From assembly GCA_029916745.1 (NCBI GenBank), contig JARXWK010000005.1:55574-119573 (forward strand): DNA of 64,000 bases, written 5' to 3'. The DNA comes from Dysgonomonadaceae bacterium PH5-43. Its GTDB lineage: Bacteria; Bacteroidota; Bacteroidia; Bacteroidales; Azobacteroidaceae. Shown here piece after piece: positions 24,364 through 34,506 of this stretch. A program made the translations under genes and the position numbers. The notes beneath the pieces are model-generated. The model was given only the letters and a program-made list of their open reading frames with translations. It was not told where the DNA came from and searched no databases. The first letter of the stretch is position 1, and each line of letters opens with the position of its first letter.

Positions 24364-25242
24364 ATGAAGGTTTTGTTTCGCTTAGTATTGCTTGTTTCTA
24401 TCTCGTTGGTATCTTTTAATTTATCGGCACAAGATTATATTGTAACGTTTAACAACGACACTATCAAGTGTAAAATTATTGAGGATAACGAGAGTTTTAT
24501 CCGTTTCAAAACTAACGACGCAGATAATTCGACGGTACAAAGTTTGAATAAGAAGAACATAATTTCTTACTTCAACGGCAGCCTTAAAGAAGGAACATAC
24601 GGCAAAGAAGCTACAGCAAGGAAGGAAGTGTACGAACTGCCTGATGCTCCCCAAAAACAAACTGCCTTTTACTTTACTGCAGGCGGTGGCTACGTAAGAC
24701 GCTTAGGTTCCGACTGGGACGGTATGACTAATACAGATAAAAAAATCCTTGACGGAATTAGAAACGGCTATGGCTTAGAGGTTGATGCGTATTGTTTCCC
24801 TGCTTTTTACGTTAACAATAGTTTGAATTGGGGTATATCTGCAAACTTTAAGTATATGCACTCGTCGGGCGAGGCAGAAGGAATAGACAAAACTTACAAA
24901 GATGTACAAAATTTATATTATATAGGTCCTGCATTATCTCTTAGATACGACACTAAACATTTTCTATTTACACTAACTGCCGGCTTAGGGGTTACCCTTT
25001 ACGACACCGACTACAAAGGAATACTTAGAGACTACAAAATGTCTGCTACGATATTTAGCACTAACTTTGCTTTAGGCGTTGACTATAAAATCTCGCGCAA
25101 CTTATCTTGCGGAGTTAAAGTATCTATGGCAGGCGGTAATGAAGACACATTCCAAGTTAACGGTATGACCGAAGAAAAAGAAAGTGCAAGAACTGTTTCG
25201 GGAATAATGGTTTCGGGAGTAATCGGGTTCAGAACTTTTTAA
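24364..25242 (+). CDS. putative outer-membrane beta-barrel protein
   Basis: The 292-residue protein has a signal peptide (MKVLFRLVLLVSISLVSFNLSAQ). A short soluble segment about NDTIKCKI follows, then alternating hydrophobic/polar strands rich in Gly, Tyr and Phe (FYFTAGGGYVRR, LFTLTAGLGVTLY, VMVSGVIGFRTF), ending in Phe. This fits a small barrel in the outer membrane. No specific family is recognised. Its TAA directly abuts the TTA (stop) of the convergent hydrolase gene with no intergenic base. Confidence 0.7.
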   Translation: MKVLFRLVLLVSISLVSFNLSAQDYIVTFNNDTIKCKIIEDNESFIRFKTNDADNSTVQSLNKKNIISYFNGSLKEGTYGKEATARKEVYELPDAPQKQTAFYFTAGGGYVRRLGSDWDGMTNTDKKILDGIRNGYGLEVDAYCFPAFYVNNSLNWGISANFKYMHSSGEAEGIDKTYKDVQNLYYIGPALSLRYDTKHFLFTLTAGLGVTLYDTDYKGILRDYKMSATIFSTNFALGVDYKISRNLSCGVKVSMAGGNEDTFQVNGMTEEKESARTVSGIMVSGVIGFRTF

Positions 25243-26592
25243 TTATTTGGTAATTTCTTTTATCCAATCTACCATATCTTTAAGCACCTCTGGGCTGATA
25301 GTTTCTTCTATTTGCTGATACTCGGCTATAGCTCCTGTCTCGCAAGTCTGAAACAAGTGGTTTAATCGAGGGTAGCTTTTAGTTGTTATTTTATTATTGC
25401 CATTATCCCTAATCATTTCTATTAAAGCAAAATTATCTTTAACGTTTACCTGAAGATCTTTTTCTCCATTAAGAGCAAGCACAGCACAATGTATATCTTT
25501 GAAAGACTTGTAAGGCTCGAAAGTAATGGTAGTCATAATCTCGGGAGTGCGACAACGTTGTATTATGTTTTCTGCTTGCGCTTCCATAGAAGAACCTTTG
25601 AATAATTCGAGAGCTTTAGGCTTGAACTCTTCATCGTCGGCTATAGTAACTGCCAATTCCGACAACTTATCTAAAGTTTCTACATAAGGATTAATAAAAT
25701 CGTCTGGTGCTCCTCCAGCTCGCAGCATATCTTTTTGTTGAGTACTCATTAATTCTCGACCGCTAACAGCAACTCCTGCCAAACTTATTATAAAAGAAGG
25801 ATTTTCTTCGGCAGCCAAAACAAAGGCAATTCCACCTCCTAAGCTATGACCAATAATACCTATATTATTACTGTTTACGTCGTTTCTTGTTTTAATATAG
25901 TCGAGCGCAGCACGAGCATCTTCGGTAAAGTCTTGCACAGTTGCTGAAGCATAATTCCCTTCCGACTGTGCTATGCCTCTATCATCGTACCTCAGCACTG
26001 CAATACCGTTACGAGTTAGATAATCTGCAATAAGCAAAAAAGGTTTATGTTCGAATAGCTCTTCATTTCTGTCTTGAGGACCGCTACCCGAAACCATTAT
26101 CACCGTAGGATAAACACCGTCTTTAATGGGACGAGTAAATGTACCAGCAAGAGTTATTCCAGCATTATTATTTTTGAAAGTAACATCTTCGCTGATATAA
26201 GGGAAGGGAGCTTTAGGTTCTTGAGGTCTCTTCCATTCAAAAGGTTTACGAGAAAGATTAAGCTCAAAGGTTTGTCCCATTTGAGTGAATGAGCCTTCGA
26301 TTGTTTCGTCCTCTGGATTTAATACTCCTTTATAAACAAATCCCCAAGATGGTACTTCTAAATTTATATTGTTGTTTGAGAAAGATAAATTTTCTATATC
26401 GGCACTTACCCCTGCTTGGTCGATACTGAATAACTTGCCTGTATAAGAATCTTCTTTTTGTTGAAGTTCAAATACTAATCTCAGGTTGCTCGCTCCTATT
26501 TTAGCCAAGCCAAACCAATTTCCAGAAATACTTTGAGCTTGCGCTACAGTACAAATAGTAAGTAATAGTATTAGTAGTTTAACTTTTTTCAT
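25243..26592 (-). CDS. secreted alpha/beta hydrolase (S9/dienelactone-type)
   Basis: The 449-residue protein has signal peptide MKKVKLLILLLTICTVAQAQ. An N-terminal beta domain of about 130 residues precedes the alpha/beta-hydrolase domain. The nucleophile elbow is GHSLGGG (Ser about 248), after VSGSGPQDRNEE and RYDDRG; likely acid Asp in ALNGEKDLQV and His in YPRLNHLFQ. Related Bacteroidetes proteins are annotated as serine aminopeptidase or acyl esterase; the substrate is unknown. It begins one base after the stop of the lipoprotein gene upstream, so the two form an operon. Confidence 0.82.
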   Translation of the reverse strand: MKKVKLLILLLTICTVAQAQSISGNWFGLAKIGASNLRLVFELQQKEDSYTGKLFSIDQAGVSADIENLSFSNNNINLEVPSWGFVYKGVLNPEDETIEGSFTQMGQTFELNLSRKPFEWKRPQEPKAPFPYISEDVTFKNNNAGITLAGTFTRPIKDGVYPTVIMVSGSGPQDRNEELFEHKPFLLIADYLTRNGIAVLRYDDRGIAQSEGNYASATVQDFTEDARAALDYIKTRNDVNSNNIGIIGHSLGGGIAFVLAAEENPSFIISLAGVAVSGRELMSTQQKDMLRAGGAPDDFINPYVETLDKLSELAVTIADDEEFKPKALELFKGSSMEAQAENIIQRCRTPEIMTTITFEPYKSFKDIHCAVLALNGEKDLQVNVKDNFALIEMIRDNGNNKITTKSYPRLNHLFQTCETGAIAEYQQIEETISPEVLKDMVDWIKEITK

Positions 26593-27069
26593 TTAGTTTC
26601 CTCTTGCTGTTATTTTTATTCCTGTTGCATTATCTAAACTATATACTTTGCCGTTGCTGTTAATCACATACTGAGTAGGAAAACGAGATGCCAAAGGGTT
26701 TTCTTCCGATGTTTTTAGCTTAGATGCTCCATTAATGCTTAAGAAGTCAACATTAGCAACGTTTCCTAATGTTATATTTACCTTTTTATTACCATCACGA
26801 ACATAATCATATTTCCCAGTGATAGAACTAATATATTTTGTTTCTCTCAATTCGCTCGCAGGGATAGTCATTCTGATAATAAAATTGCCATTATCCTTAA
26901 AGTAGATACTGTTAACTGTAAATGTTTCACCTGAATAGTCATCATTTTCGGGATAAACAATTTCGCCGTAATAGTTTTTATACTTAAATTCGTAGTCATC
27001 TTCTTCGCAAGAAGTAAAGAAAGTAGTTGTAGCTACCAAAAGAGTTACAAATAAGAATATTCGTTTCAT
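26593..27069 (-). CDS. hypothetical lipoprotein
   Basis: The 158-residue protein has a lipobox (FFTSC, Cys21) followed by an acidic EEDD stretch, which in Bacteroidetes favours outer-membrane or surface display. The rest is beta-rich (NGKVYSLDNATGIKITARGN at the end) and unrecognised. It is the first gene of an operon with the hydrolase; nothing more can be said about its role. Confidence 0.75.
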   Translation of the reverse strand: MKRIFLFVTLLVATTTFFTSCEEDDYEFKYKNYYGEIVYPENDDYSGETFTVNSIYFKDNGNFIIRMTIPASELRETKYISSITGKYDYVRDGNKKVNITLGNVANVDFLSINGASKLKTSEENPLASRFPTQYVINSNGKVYSLDNATGIKITARGN

Positions 27070-27222
27070 ATTTTAAAGAGTTTAATTATTCAAAAAGCAA
27101 AAGTAATTAATATAGAATAAAGTTTGCTGTTTGGCTTAAACTTTAACACTCACTCACAATTAAACAATCGAAATACAACATAGTTATACGGTTTTGTTTG
27201 TGCATATAGACTTGAGAATCAC

Positions 27223-27253
27223 TTGATTTTTTGATAATTTGTAACTACTTTTG
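27223..27253 (+). promoter_or_regulatory. promoter of fcl
   Basis: TTG at 27223-27225, a 20-bp spacer and TACTTTTG at 27246-27253. The chosen ATG (27258) is 4 bases beyond the box, so transcription would start on or next to the start codon. Confidence 0.6.
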
Positions 27254-27257
27254 CCGT

Positions 27258-28334
27258 ATGGAAAAGAATTCAAAGATTTATGTAGCAGGGCATTTGGGTT
27301 TGGTAGGCTCTGCTTTGCTGAAAAATCTAAAAGGAAAAGGATATACAAACTTCATAACACGCTCATTTAATGAGTTAGATTTGTTAGATCAACCTGCTGT
27401 TTTCAAATTTTTTGAAGAAGAAAAGCCTGATTATGTCTTCTTAGCTGCCGCTAAGGTAGGAGGAATTGTAGCTAACAATACTTACCGAGGACAATTTATA
27501 TATGAGAATTTACAGATACAGAATAATGTTATTCACGCCGCATACAAAAGCGGAGTGAAAAAGTTACTGTTTTTAGGTTCAACTTGTATTTACCCAAAGG
27601 AAGCTCCTCAGCCTATGCCTGAAGATTGCTTACTTACATCTCCGTTAGAATACACTAACGAACCTTATGCTATTGCTAAAATTGCAGGGATTAAGATGTG
27701 CGAAAGCTATAACATACAGTACGGCACTAACTATTTAGCTGTTATGCCCACAAATCTGTATGGTCCAAACGATAACTTCGACCTTGAGAAATCTCACGTA
27801 TTACCAGCTATACTTCGCAAAGTGTATTTAGCAAATGCCCTAATGAAACAAGATTGGGACGCCATAACTGCCGATTTAAACAAACTACCAATAGAAGGAG
27901 TCTCAGGTAGCGATACTCGCGAAGCAATTCTTACAAAGTTATTGAAATATGGCGTAACAGAAGGAAGTGTTGAGATTTGGGGAACAGGAAAACCTTTACG
28001 TGAATTTCTTTGGAGCGAAGAGATGGCTGATGCTTGTGTTTATGTTATGGAGAACGTAAACTTCAGCGATTTGAAAAACGAATCGGGTGAAATTAAGAAT
28101 ACTCATATTAATATAGGTACGGGCAAAGAAGTATCTATTGCTGAGGTCGCACAAATTGTTGCCAATGTTATAGGCTACGAAGGTAAGTTCGTGTTCAACT
28201 CCGACAAACCCGACGGGACTATGAGAAAACTTACAGACCCAACCAAAATACATCAGTTAGGTTGGCATCATAAGATTGACATTAAAGAAGGAGTCGAAAG
28301 ATTATATCGTTGGTACAATCTCGAAGAACATTAA
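27258..28334 (+). CDS. fcl: GDP-L-fucose synthase
   Basis: I start at MEKNSKIYVAGHLG (27258); the ORF extends 9 codons upstream but that would cover the promoter. The 358-residue protein is an NADPH-dependent epimerase/reductase that converts GDP-4-dehydro-6-deoxy-D-mannose to GDP-L-fucose. Motifs: GHLGLVGSAL (Rossmann), LGSTCIYPK, and YAIAKIAG with the catalytic Tyr and Lys. It is longer than the E. coli enzyme by an insert around LANALMKQDWDAI. It lies 33 bp before gmd, giving the complete two-step GDP-fucose route. Confidence 0.93.
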   Translation: MEKNSKIYVAGHLGLVGSALLKNLKGKGYTNFITRSFNELDLLDQPAVFKFFEEEKPDYVFLAAAKVGGIVANNTYRGQFIYENLQIQNNVIHAAYKSGVKKLLFLGSTCIYPKEAPQPMPEDCLLTSPLEYTNEPYAIAKIAGIKMCESYNIQYGTNYLAVMPTNLYGPNDNFDLEKSHVLPAILRKVYLANALMKQDWDAITADLNKLPIEGVSGSDTREAILTKLLKYGVTEGSVEIWGTGKPLREFLWSEEMADACVYVMENVNFSDLKNESGEIKNTHINIGTGKEVSIAEVAQIVANVIGYEGKFVFNSDKPDGTMRKLTDPTKIHQLGWHHKIDIKEGVERLYRWYNLEEH

Positions 28335-28367
28335 TTAGTATAATAAATAAAAGATAATAATTGAAGT

Positions 28368-29516
28368 ATGAAAACTGCGTTAATAACAGGAATTACAGGA
28401 CAAGACGGAGCTTACTTGTCGGAATATTTAATAAAAAAAGGATATGTGGTACACGGAATTAAAAGACGTGCATCTTTGTTTAACACCGACCGCATCGACC
28501 ACTTATATCAAGACCCACAAGAAGAACAAAGAAATATGATTCTTCATTATGGAGATATGACCGACTCAATGAATCTTACTCGTATTATAGGAGAGGTTCA
28601 ACCAGATGAAATCTACAACTTAGCAGCTCAAAGTCACGTAAAGGTAAGTTTCGACACTCCAGAATATACAGCAAACGTAGACGGCTTAGGAACTTTGCGT
28701 ATACTTGAAGCTGTAAGACTACTTCAATTAACTTCTAAAACTCGTATATATCAAGCTTCAACTTCCGAACTTTATGGATTAGTGCAAGAAGTACCTCAAA
28801 AAGAAACAACTCCTTTCTATCCTCGTAGTCCGTATGCTGTAGCAAAGATGTATGCTTATTGGATTACTGTTAATTATCGCGAAGCTTATAATATGTTTGC
28901 TTGTAATGGTATATTGTTTAATCACGAATCTCCATTAAGAGGCGAAACTTTTGTAACTCGTAAAGTAACAAGAGCATTATCGCGCATAGCACTTGGCATT
29001 CAGAAAGATGTTTATATGGGTAACCTATCAAGTAAACGCGATTGGGGACACGCTAAAGATTATGTTAAAGCGATGTACCTTATTCTTCAACAAGAAACTC
29101 CAGATGACTATGTTATTGCAACTGGAGTAACAACAACAATTAGAGATTTTATTATCAAAGCTTTCAAAGAGATTGGTATTGTTGTTGACTTTAAAGGCGA
29201 AGGGGTAAACGAAATAGGAGAGATTACTGCCATAGATGAATCTGTATTCGTAAGCAAAGTTGGCAAAGAGTACTTAGAAGCTATTTCTAAACGAATAGGA
29301 GAAGCAGTTGTGAAAGTAGACCCTAAATATTTCCGTCCTACCGAAGTTGAATTACTTATAGGAGATGCTACTAAAGCGAGAACTAAATTAAGCTGGGAAC
29401 CTAAATATACGTTAGATACTCTTATTGAAGATATGATGAATAACGATGTTAAGGAGATGAAGAAAGAAGCTTATCTAAAAGATGGTGGTTACAGAATAAT
29501 GAATTATTTCGAATAA
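28368..29516 (+). CDS. gmd: GDP-mannose 4,6-dehydratase
   Basis: The 382-residue NADP-dependent dehydratase forms GDP-4-dehydro-6-deoxy-D-mannose, the substrate of the upstream Fcl. Motifs: [14 protein letters not shown] (cofactor site), [16 protein letters not shown] and [12 protein letters not shown] (catalytic Tyr and Lys). Full length. In Bacteroidales GDP-fucose feeds fucosylated capsules and glycoproteins; no fucosyltransferase is in the window. A terminator follows. Confidence 0.95.
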   Translation: MKTALITGITGQDGAYLSEYLIKKGYVVHGIKRRASLFNTDRIDHLYQDPQEEQRNMILHYGDMTDSMNLTRIIGEVQPDEIYNLAAQSHVKVSFDTPEYTANVDGLGTLRILEAVRLLQLTSKTRIYQASTSELYGLVQEVPQKETTPFYPRSPYAVAKMYAYWITVNYREAYNMFACNGILFNHESPLRGETFVTRKVTRALSRIALGIQKDVYMGNLSSKRDWGHAKDYVKAMYLILQQETPDDYVIATGVTTTIRDFIIKAFKEIGIVVDFKGEGVNEIGEITAIDESVFVSKVGKEYLEAISKRIGEAVVKVDPKYFRPTEVELLIGDATKARTKLSWEPKYTLDTLIEDMMNNDVKEMKKEAYLKDGGYRIMNYFE

Positions 29517-29539
29517 ATCTATTTTCTGTTTTAGTATAT

Positions 29540-29579
29540 AAATGTTTGGCATTGATTAAAAATGTCAAACATTTTTTTG
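29540..29579 (+). terminator. terminator after gmd
   Basis: AAATGTTTGGCATT pairs imperfectly with AATGTCAAACATTT and is followed by a T-run. Confidence 0.8.
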
Positions 29580-29638
29580 TTTTGTCCTATATTGATACTT
29601 GTTATTTCCCGACCTTTGTGCCTCTAAATTAAATCATA

Positions 29639-31969
29639 ATGAAAAAAATATTTTTAATAGTATCTGTGTTGCTTCTTGCAATAAACTCATCGAATGGAAG
29701 TGTTGTTATAAACAATACTCAAGACACAATAATGTCTCACGCTCTTAACGAAGTTATTATTTCTTCGTCTACAAAAGAGACTAATGATATTAAAACTATG
29801 CCTGGCTCGGTGTCTATTCTAACTCCTAACTTAATAGAAGGACGAAAGATTGTAAATGTAAAAGATTTAAGCACCGTTGTTCCTAACTTCTTTATCCCTG
29901 ATTATGGTTCTAAACTTTCTGTTCCTATATATATTAGAGGTATAGGCGAGAGAACAACTGGGCAGTCGGCAGGTATGTATGTCGATAATGCTCCTTACCT
30001 TAACAAGTCTTTGTATGATTTCGACTTTATGAATATCTCTCAGATTGAAGTATTGAGAGGACCTCAAGGAACTTTATACGGACGAAATGCTATGAGCGGT
30101 ATAATCAATATAAAAACATACTCTCCGCTTCATTCTCAATTTAAGAAGGTTTCTCTTACGGCTGGCAACTACGGATTGTTTAGAGCTAAAGCATCTATAA
30201 GCGAATTACTGACCGAAGATTTAGGTTTACTTGTAAGTGGCTATTACGATGGCAACGATGGTTATTTCAAAAATCAATATACAAATAGCAGAGCCGACAA
30301 ACTAAGATCGGCAGGCGCAAACTTACGTTTAGATTGGAAAATTAATAATAATTGGCTTGCAGAACTAAAAGCTAATTATGATTATGCCGAACAAGGAGCT
30401 TTCCCTTATGGAGTTTACAACAATGGTAACATATCAAAGCCAAACTACGATTACTCTGGCGAATACTATAGGAATGTTGCTGGTAGTAGTTTTAATTTAC
30501 AATACGAGAATGACAATGTACTTTTTAACTCAAACACAGGCTTTCAATACTTCGACGATAATATGAATATGGACATAGACAATAGTATTCGCGATATGTT
30601 CAGACTAAATCAATTACAAGACGAACAATCGTGGACACAGGAGTTTACCATAAAGTCTAACAACGATAACAATTACAAATGGTCGTTCGGTGTTTTTGGT
30701 TTTCACAACAACTTAAACACCAATGTAAATACAACTATGGGGAGTGCTATGGTAAATACTATTCAATCTGGATTTACTAATATGTACGAAAACAGTGCAG
30801 GCATTAACCCAAACAGAAGACCTCCCCTACTAACAATTCTTGATTCGGAGATTCCTATTCCAAGTCAATTCAAGACTCCATCTTACGGAGGAGCTATTTT
30901 CCATCAATCTACTTACAATAATCTTTTAGTTGAAGGACTATCTATTACTGCTGGCATTCGTTTAGATTACGAAAAGACAGAACTTGAGTATGACACTAAA
31001 ACTGCAATGAATATGAATGTAAAGAAAGACCTTCAGATAGGTAATATGCCTCCTATGGTTGTAGAGTCTGACAGCACATTATCTGTAGCACTACAAGGAA
31101 AAAACAAGATGTCTTTCACCGAAGTTCTACCTAAAATAGCATTAAAATATGAGTTTGATGAAAAACATTATGTTTATGCTACTCTATCTAATGGATACAA
31201 AACAGGTGGACACAATATTCAATCTTTTGCCGATATAGCTCGCGATGCTTTAGAAGCTAAGTCTAACAGAGGAACAGAACCTACTCACGATGAAATTATT
31301 GATATGATTTCCTTCAAACCTGAGTATTCGTGGAACTACGAAATAGGATTTAAGGGAGAGGTAATCAAAGATATTCTTTTTGCAGAAGTTGCCGGATATT
31401 ATATAGATGTAAAAGATATTCAGATAACTGATTTTGTAGAAAGCGGACAAGGTAGAATACTTAAGAACGCAGGAAAAGCAAAGAGTTTAGGTATAGATTT
31501 ATCTTTATCGGTATTTGCAACCAAAGAATTAAGTTTTACAGCAAATTACGGATTCACTAAAGCAACATTTAAGGATTATTACGCAACAGAGAAAAACGAA
31601 AATGGAGAGAATATAAAGATAGATTATTCAGGGAATTACATTCCTTTTGCTCCCCAAAACACCCTCTCGCTAAGTGCTGTGTATAATAAAATCTATAAGA
31701 ATAAGTTTATCGACCGTTTGAATGCTCAAATACAATACAACGGTGTAGGCAAGATATACTGGACAGAAGCAAACGATGTTAATCAAAACTTCTATGGATT
31801 AGTAAACCTAAGAGCGGGCATAAACAAAGGCATAGTAGGAATAAACCTTTGGGCAAATAATCTTTTCAATACAGATTATACCGCTTTCTACTTCGAGAGC
31901 TTAGGTCAGAAGTTAGCACAAAAAGGGAAACCGCTTACTTTCGGTATTGATATTAACTTATCGTTTTAA
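29639..31969 (+). CDS. TonB-dependent outer-membrane receptor
   Basis: The 776-residue protein has signal peptide [20 protein letters not shown], a plug domain ([33 protein letters not shown] at about 135-155) and a 22-strand barrel ending in FGIDINLSF. It lacks the N-terminal carboxypeptidase-like domain of SusC and has no SusD partner. It is therefore more like siderophore/cobalamin-type receptors; the ligand is unknown. Its last 17 bases overlap the tail of the convergent acetyltransferase gene. Confidence 0.9.
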   Translation: MKKIFLIVSVLLLAINSSNGSVVINNTQDTIMSHALNEVIISSSTKETNDIKTMPGSVSILTPNLIEGRKIVNVKDLSTVVPNFFIPDYGSKLSVPIYIRGIGERTTGQSAGMYVDNAPYLNKSLYDFDFMNISQIEVLRGPQGTLYGRNAMSGIINIKTYSPLHSQFKKVSLTAGNYGLFRAKASISELLTEDLGLLVSGYYDGNDGYFKNQYTNSRADKLRSAGANLRLDWKINNNWLAELKANYDYAEQGAFPYGVYNNGNISKPNYDYSGEYYRNVAGSSFNLQYENDNVLFNSNTGFQYFDDNMNMDIDNSIRDMFRLNQLQDEQSWTQEFTIKSNNDNNYKWSFGVFGFHNNLNTNVNTTMGSAMVNTIQSGFTNMYENSAGINPNRRPPLLTILDSEIPIPSQFKTPSYGGAIFHQSTYNNLLVEGLSITAGIRLDYEKTELEYDTKTAMNMNVKKDLQIGNMPPMVVESDSTLSVALQGKNKMSFTEVLPKIALKYEFDEKHYVYATLSNGYKTGGHNIQSFADIARDALEAKSNRGTEPTHDEIIDMISFKPEYSWNYEIGFKGEVIKDILFAEVAGYYIDVKDIQITDFVESGQGRILKNAGKAKSLGIDLSLSVFATKELSFTANYGFTKATFKDYYATEKNENGENIKIDYSGNYIPFAPQNTLSLSAVYNKIYKNKFIDRLNAQIQYNGVGKIYWTEANDVNQNFYGLVNLRAGINKGIVGINLWANNLFNTDYTAFYFESLGQKLAQKGKPLTFGIDINLSF

Positions 31970-32456
31970 CAGTATTCCCTTCCTTGTCGACAGTTCCGAC
32001 TTGTCGCCCGGGATTACCAACAATTAAGGAGTAAGGAGCTACGTCTTTTGTTACTACAGCTCCTGCTCCTATCATAGCATATTCGCCGATAGTTACTCCA
32101 CATACTATTGTTGCGTTAGCACCTATACTCGCACCTCGCTTAACTACTGTAGCTTTGAACTCATCTTTACGTTCTATGAAACTTCGAGGATTAATAACGT
32201 TAGTAAACACGCAACTCGGACCTAAAAACACATCATCTTCACAAATAACTCCTGTGTACACCGATACATTGTTTTGTATTTTTACGTTATTCCCTATTTT
32301 AACCTTAGGAGATATTACTACATTCTGACCAATATTACAATTATCGCCGATAATAGCATCTTTCATAATATGAGAGAAATGCCATATCTTAGTATTGTTT
32401 CCTATAATAGCTCCTTCGTCTATTACGGCGGAAGAATGAGACATATAGTTATTCAT
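31953..32456 (-). CDS. left-handed beta-helix N-acetyltransferase (WbpD/WlbB type)
   Basis: I choose ATG 32456 ([16 protein letters not shown]), which aligns with family starts; it overlaps the aminotransferase stop by 8 bases. The 167-residue protein is built of hexapeptide repeats ([18 protein letters not shown]-type turns). It resembles enzymes that N-acetylate UDP-3-amino-2-acetamido sugars for O-antigen or capsule. Its partner aminotransferase is immediately upstream, which supports the call. No further sugar-modifying genes are adjacent, so the exact sugar is unknown. Confidence 0.85.
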   Translation of the reverse strand: MNNYMSHSSAVIDEGAIIGNNTKIWHFSHIMKDAIIGDNCNIGQNVVISPKVKIGNNVKIQNNVSVYTGVICEDDVFLGPSCVFTNVINPRSFIERKDEFKATVVKRGASIGANATIVCGVTIGEYAMIGAGAVVTKDVAPYSLIVGNPGRQVGTVDKEGNTVKTIS

Positions 32457-33576
32457 AAGTAGCAATCTTTTCTATGATATAAAATAATTGTTCGCTTTCT
32501 AACTCGGTATGGATTGGGATCGACAAAACAGAGTCGCACAAAGTTTCTGCCACTGTAAGCTCCCCTCCTAATCTTACAATATCCTTAAAAGCAGGTTGTT
32601 TATGTAGAGGCAGAGGATAGTAAATCATTGTAGGAATGTTATACTTAGCAAGATGAGCTTGTAGTTCGTCTCTTTTACCGTCTTTTATTTTTAATGTATA
32701 TTGATGGTAAACGTGAGTGCTATTTTCCATATTAAATGGAACTTCTATAATATCTGTAAGTAACCTTAATCCTGTATTGTAAGAATGAGCAGCCTTTTGT
32801 CTTTTCTCAATATAGTTATTAAGATAAGGAAGTTTAGTTTTTAGTATCGCAGCCTGAAGGGTATCTAATCGGGAGTTACAACCAATTACCTGATGAATGT
32901 ATTTCTTTGCTTGTCCATGCGAAGCTATCATTTTAAGAGAAGCGGCAAGTTCTTCGTTATTAGTAAGTATTGCTCCTCCATCGCCATAACAACCTAAGTT
33001 CTTCGAAGGGAAAAAAGACAATGTTCCTATATCTCCCATAGTGCCTGCTTGTGCTTTTGTTCCATCAGAAAAAGTATAAACAGAACCAATGCTCTGAGCA
33101 TTATCTTCAATAACACGCAAATTATATTTTTCTGCAATATCTAATACAGGTTCCATATCTACACATTGACCGAAAAGGTGTACAACTATAATTGCTTTCG
33201 TTTTAGGAGAGATAGCTTCTTCTATCTTATTCGTATCAATGTTAAAGGAAAGAGGACTAACATCTACTAACACAGGAGTTAAACGCAACAAACCTATCAC
33301 TTCGGCAGTAGCGGCATAAGTGAAGGCTGGAACTATAACTTCGTCGCCTGGCAGTAAGTTCAACGACATTAAAGCTATCTGAAGAGCATCAGTACCGTTA
33401 GCACAAGGAATAGCAAACTTAGCTCCCGTAAAGGTCGCCAACTCATCGGCAAACTCTTTTACTGCACCACCATTGATATACTGTCCGGATTGAACAACGC
33501 CTATAATAGCCTCGTCCATTTCTTTCTTTATGTTTTCGTATTGAGTGGTTAAGTCCACCATCTGAATCTTTTTCAT
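32449..33576 (-). CDS. DegT/DnrJ/EryC1/StrS sugar aminotransferase (WbpE-like)
   Basis: The 375-residue PLP enzyme transfers an amino group to a keto sugar nucleotide. Motifs: [10 protein letters not shown], the PLP-phosphate region [11 protein letters not shown], and [16 protein letters not shown] with the Schiff-base lysine. It is followed by the acetyltransferase (8-bp overlap) and preceded by the phosphodiesterase gene (4-bp overlap). The pair probably makes a di-N-acetylated sugar, by analogy with WbpE/WbpD. Confidence 0.9.
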   Translation of the reverse strand: MKKIQMVDLTTQYENIKKEMDEAIIGVVQSGQYINGGAVKEFADELATFTGAKFAIPCANGTDALQIALMSLNLLPGDEVIVPAFTYAATAEVIGLLRLTPVLVDVSPLSFNIDTNKIEEAISPKTKAIIVVHLFGQCVDMEPVLDIAEKYNLRVIEDNAQSIGSVYTFSDGTKAQAGTMGDIGTLSFFPSKNLGCYGDGGAILTNNEELAASLKMIASHGQAKKYIHQVIGCNSRLDTLQAAILKTKLPYLNNYIEKRQKAAHSYNTGLRLLTDIIEVPFNMENSTHVYHQYTLKIKDGKRDELQAHLAKYNIPTMIYYPLPLHKQPAFKDIVRLGGELTVAETLCDSVLSIPIHTELESEQLFYIIEKIATYE

Positions 33577-34073
33577 TTGCGTATCTCTGTTAGTTCTATT
33601 ATCTCCATATTTTTAATCTCGGCACCGTCAATGTCAAATCTAACAATAGTTCGTACCTGATGAAAACCATACTTACCCGCTGCACCCGGATTAACTGTTA
33701 GCATATCGAAACGCTTGTCGTACATTATCTTCAAGATATGAGAATGTCCGCAGACAAACAGTTTCGGAGCCTTTTCGTATAAGTCTTTCAAAACACCAAG
33801 AGCATACTTTCCTGGATAACCTCCTATATGAATCATATAAACTTCTACATCTTCAACAGTAAATCGGAGTTTTTCAGGACAATACTTCCTCATTTCGTGA
33901 CTGTCTATATTACCATAAACGGCTCTTACCGGCTTAATATTATTCAACTTCCTAAGAAGTTCTTCGCTCCCTATGTCTCCGGCGTGCCATATCTCGTCGC
34001 ATTCAGAAAAATATTGTACATATCTTTCGTCCCAATAAGCGTGAGTATCTGATAATAACCCTATTCTTGTCAT
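33573..34073 (-). CDS. YfcE/MJ0936-type metallophosphoesterase
   Basis: The 166-residue protein has the calcineurin-like metal motifs: LLSDTHAYWD, HAGDIGS, YGNID, and CGHSHILK near the C-terminus. Small members hydrolyse phosphodiesters in vitro; the physiological substrate is not known. It is the first gene of a three-gene operon with the aminotransferase and acetyltransferase (overlapping stop/start), though no functional link is obvious. Confidence 0.88.
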   Translation of the reverse strand: MTRIGLLSDTHAYWDERYVQYFSECDEIWHAGDIGSEELLRKLNNIKPVRAVYGNIDSHEMRKYCPEKLRFTVEDVEVYMIHIGGYPGKYALGVLKDLYEKAPKLFVCGHSHILKIMYDKRFDMLTVNPGAAGKYGFHQVRTIVRFDIDGAEIKNMEIIELTEIRK

Positions 34074-34202
34074 CGTTGTTTTATTTGCAAATGTAATAAA
34101 AACATACTAAGTACACGACAAAAAGCTTAAATCACTTTAGCCACAATGAAGTATTTTTGTTGTATTTTGCTCCTAAAAATGCAAAGCTTCACTTAGGGTC
34201 TT

Positions 34203-34432
34203 CTCTCTACTAAGAGACACCTGCTCTCTCTTAGTAGATAGGCGAGGTCTCTCTACTAAGAACGGCGGGGTCGTTCTACTAAGAGAGATTAGGCGGTTCT
34301 ATAAAGATAGGCAAGGGGTATCTACTAAGAAGCAACTCCCCTCTCTACTAAGAGAGAGAAGGGGTATCTAGTAAGAAGCAGCTCGCCTATCTAGTAACAA
34401 CGACAAGGGGTATCTAGTAACGTCTTTTCCTC
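34203..34432. repeat. 23-bp tandem array CTACTAAGAG, copy B (partial element)
   Basis: Ten units of 23 bp begin at 34203, 34226, 34249, 34272 and on to 34410, with phase re-registered by one base at 34272. The left boundary CAAAGCTTCACTTAGG is the same as in copies A and C, but the A-rich right half is missing. The array fills most of the 433-bp gap between divergent genes and ends 44 bases before the symporter -7 box. Confidence 0.82.
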
Positions 34433-34475
34433 TTACTTAGATTGTTTTATTTTACAGCAATAAAAGAATATTTAC

Positions 34476-34483
34476 TACCTTTG
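34476..34483 (+). promoter_or_regulatory. -7 box of the symporter gene
   Basis: TACCTTTG lies 24 bases before the ATG at 34507. No clear -33 TTG at normal spacing. Confidence 0.6.
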
Positions 34484-34506
34484 CCTATCTAATTTCAATC
34501 CAACTT

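Noticed and set aside
29639..31969. SusC/SusD polysaccharide utilisation locus
   Set aside because: The receptor lacks the N-terminal carboxypeptidase-like domain and there is no SusD-like gene or glycoside hydrolase beside it.
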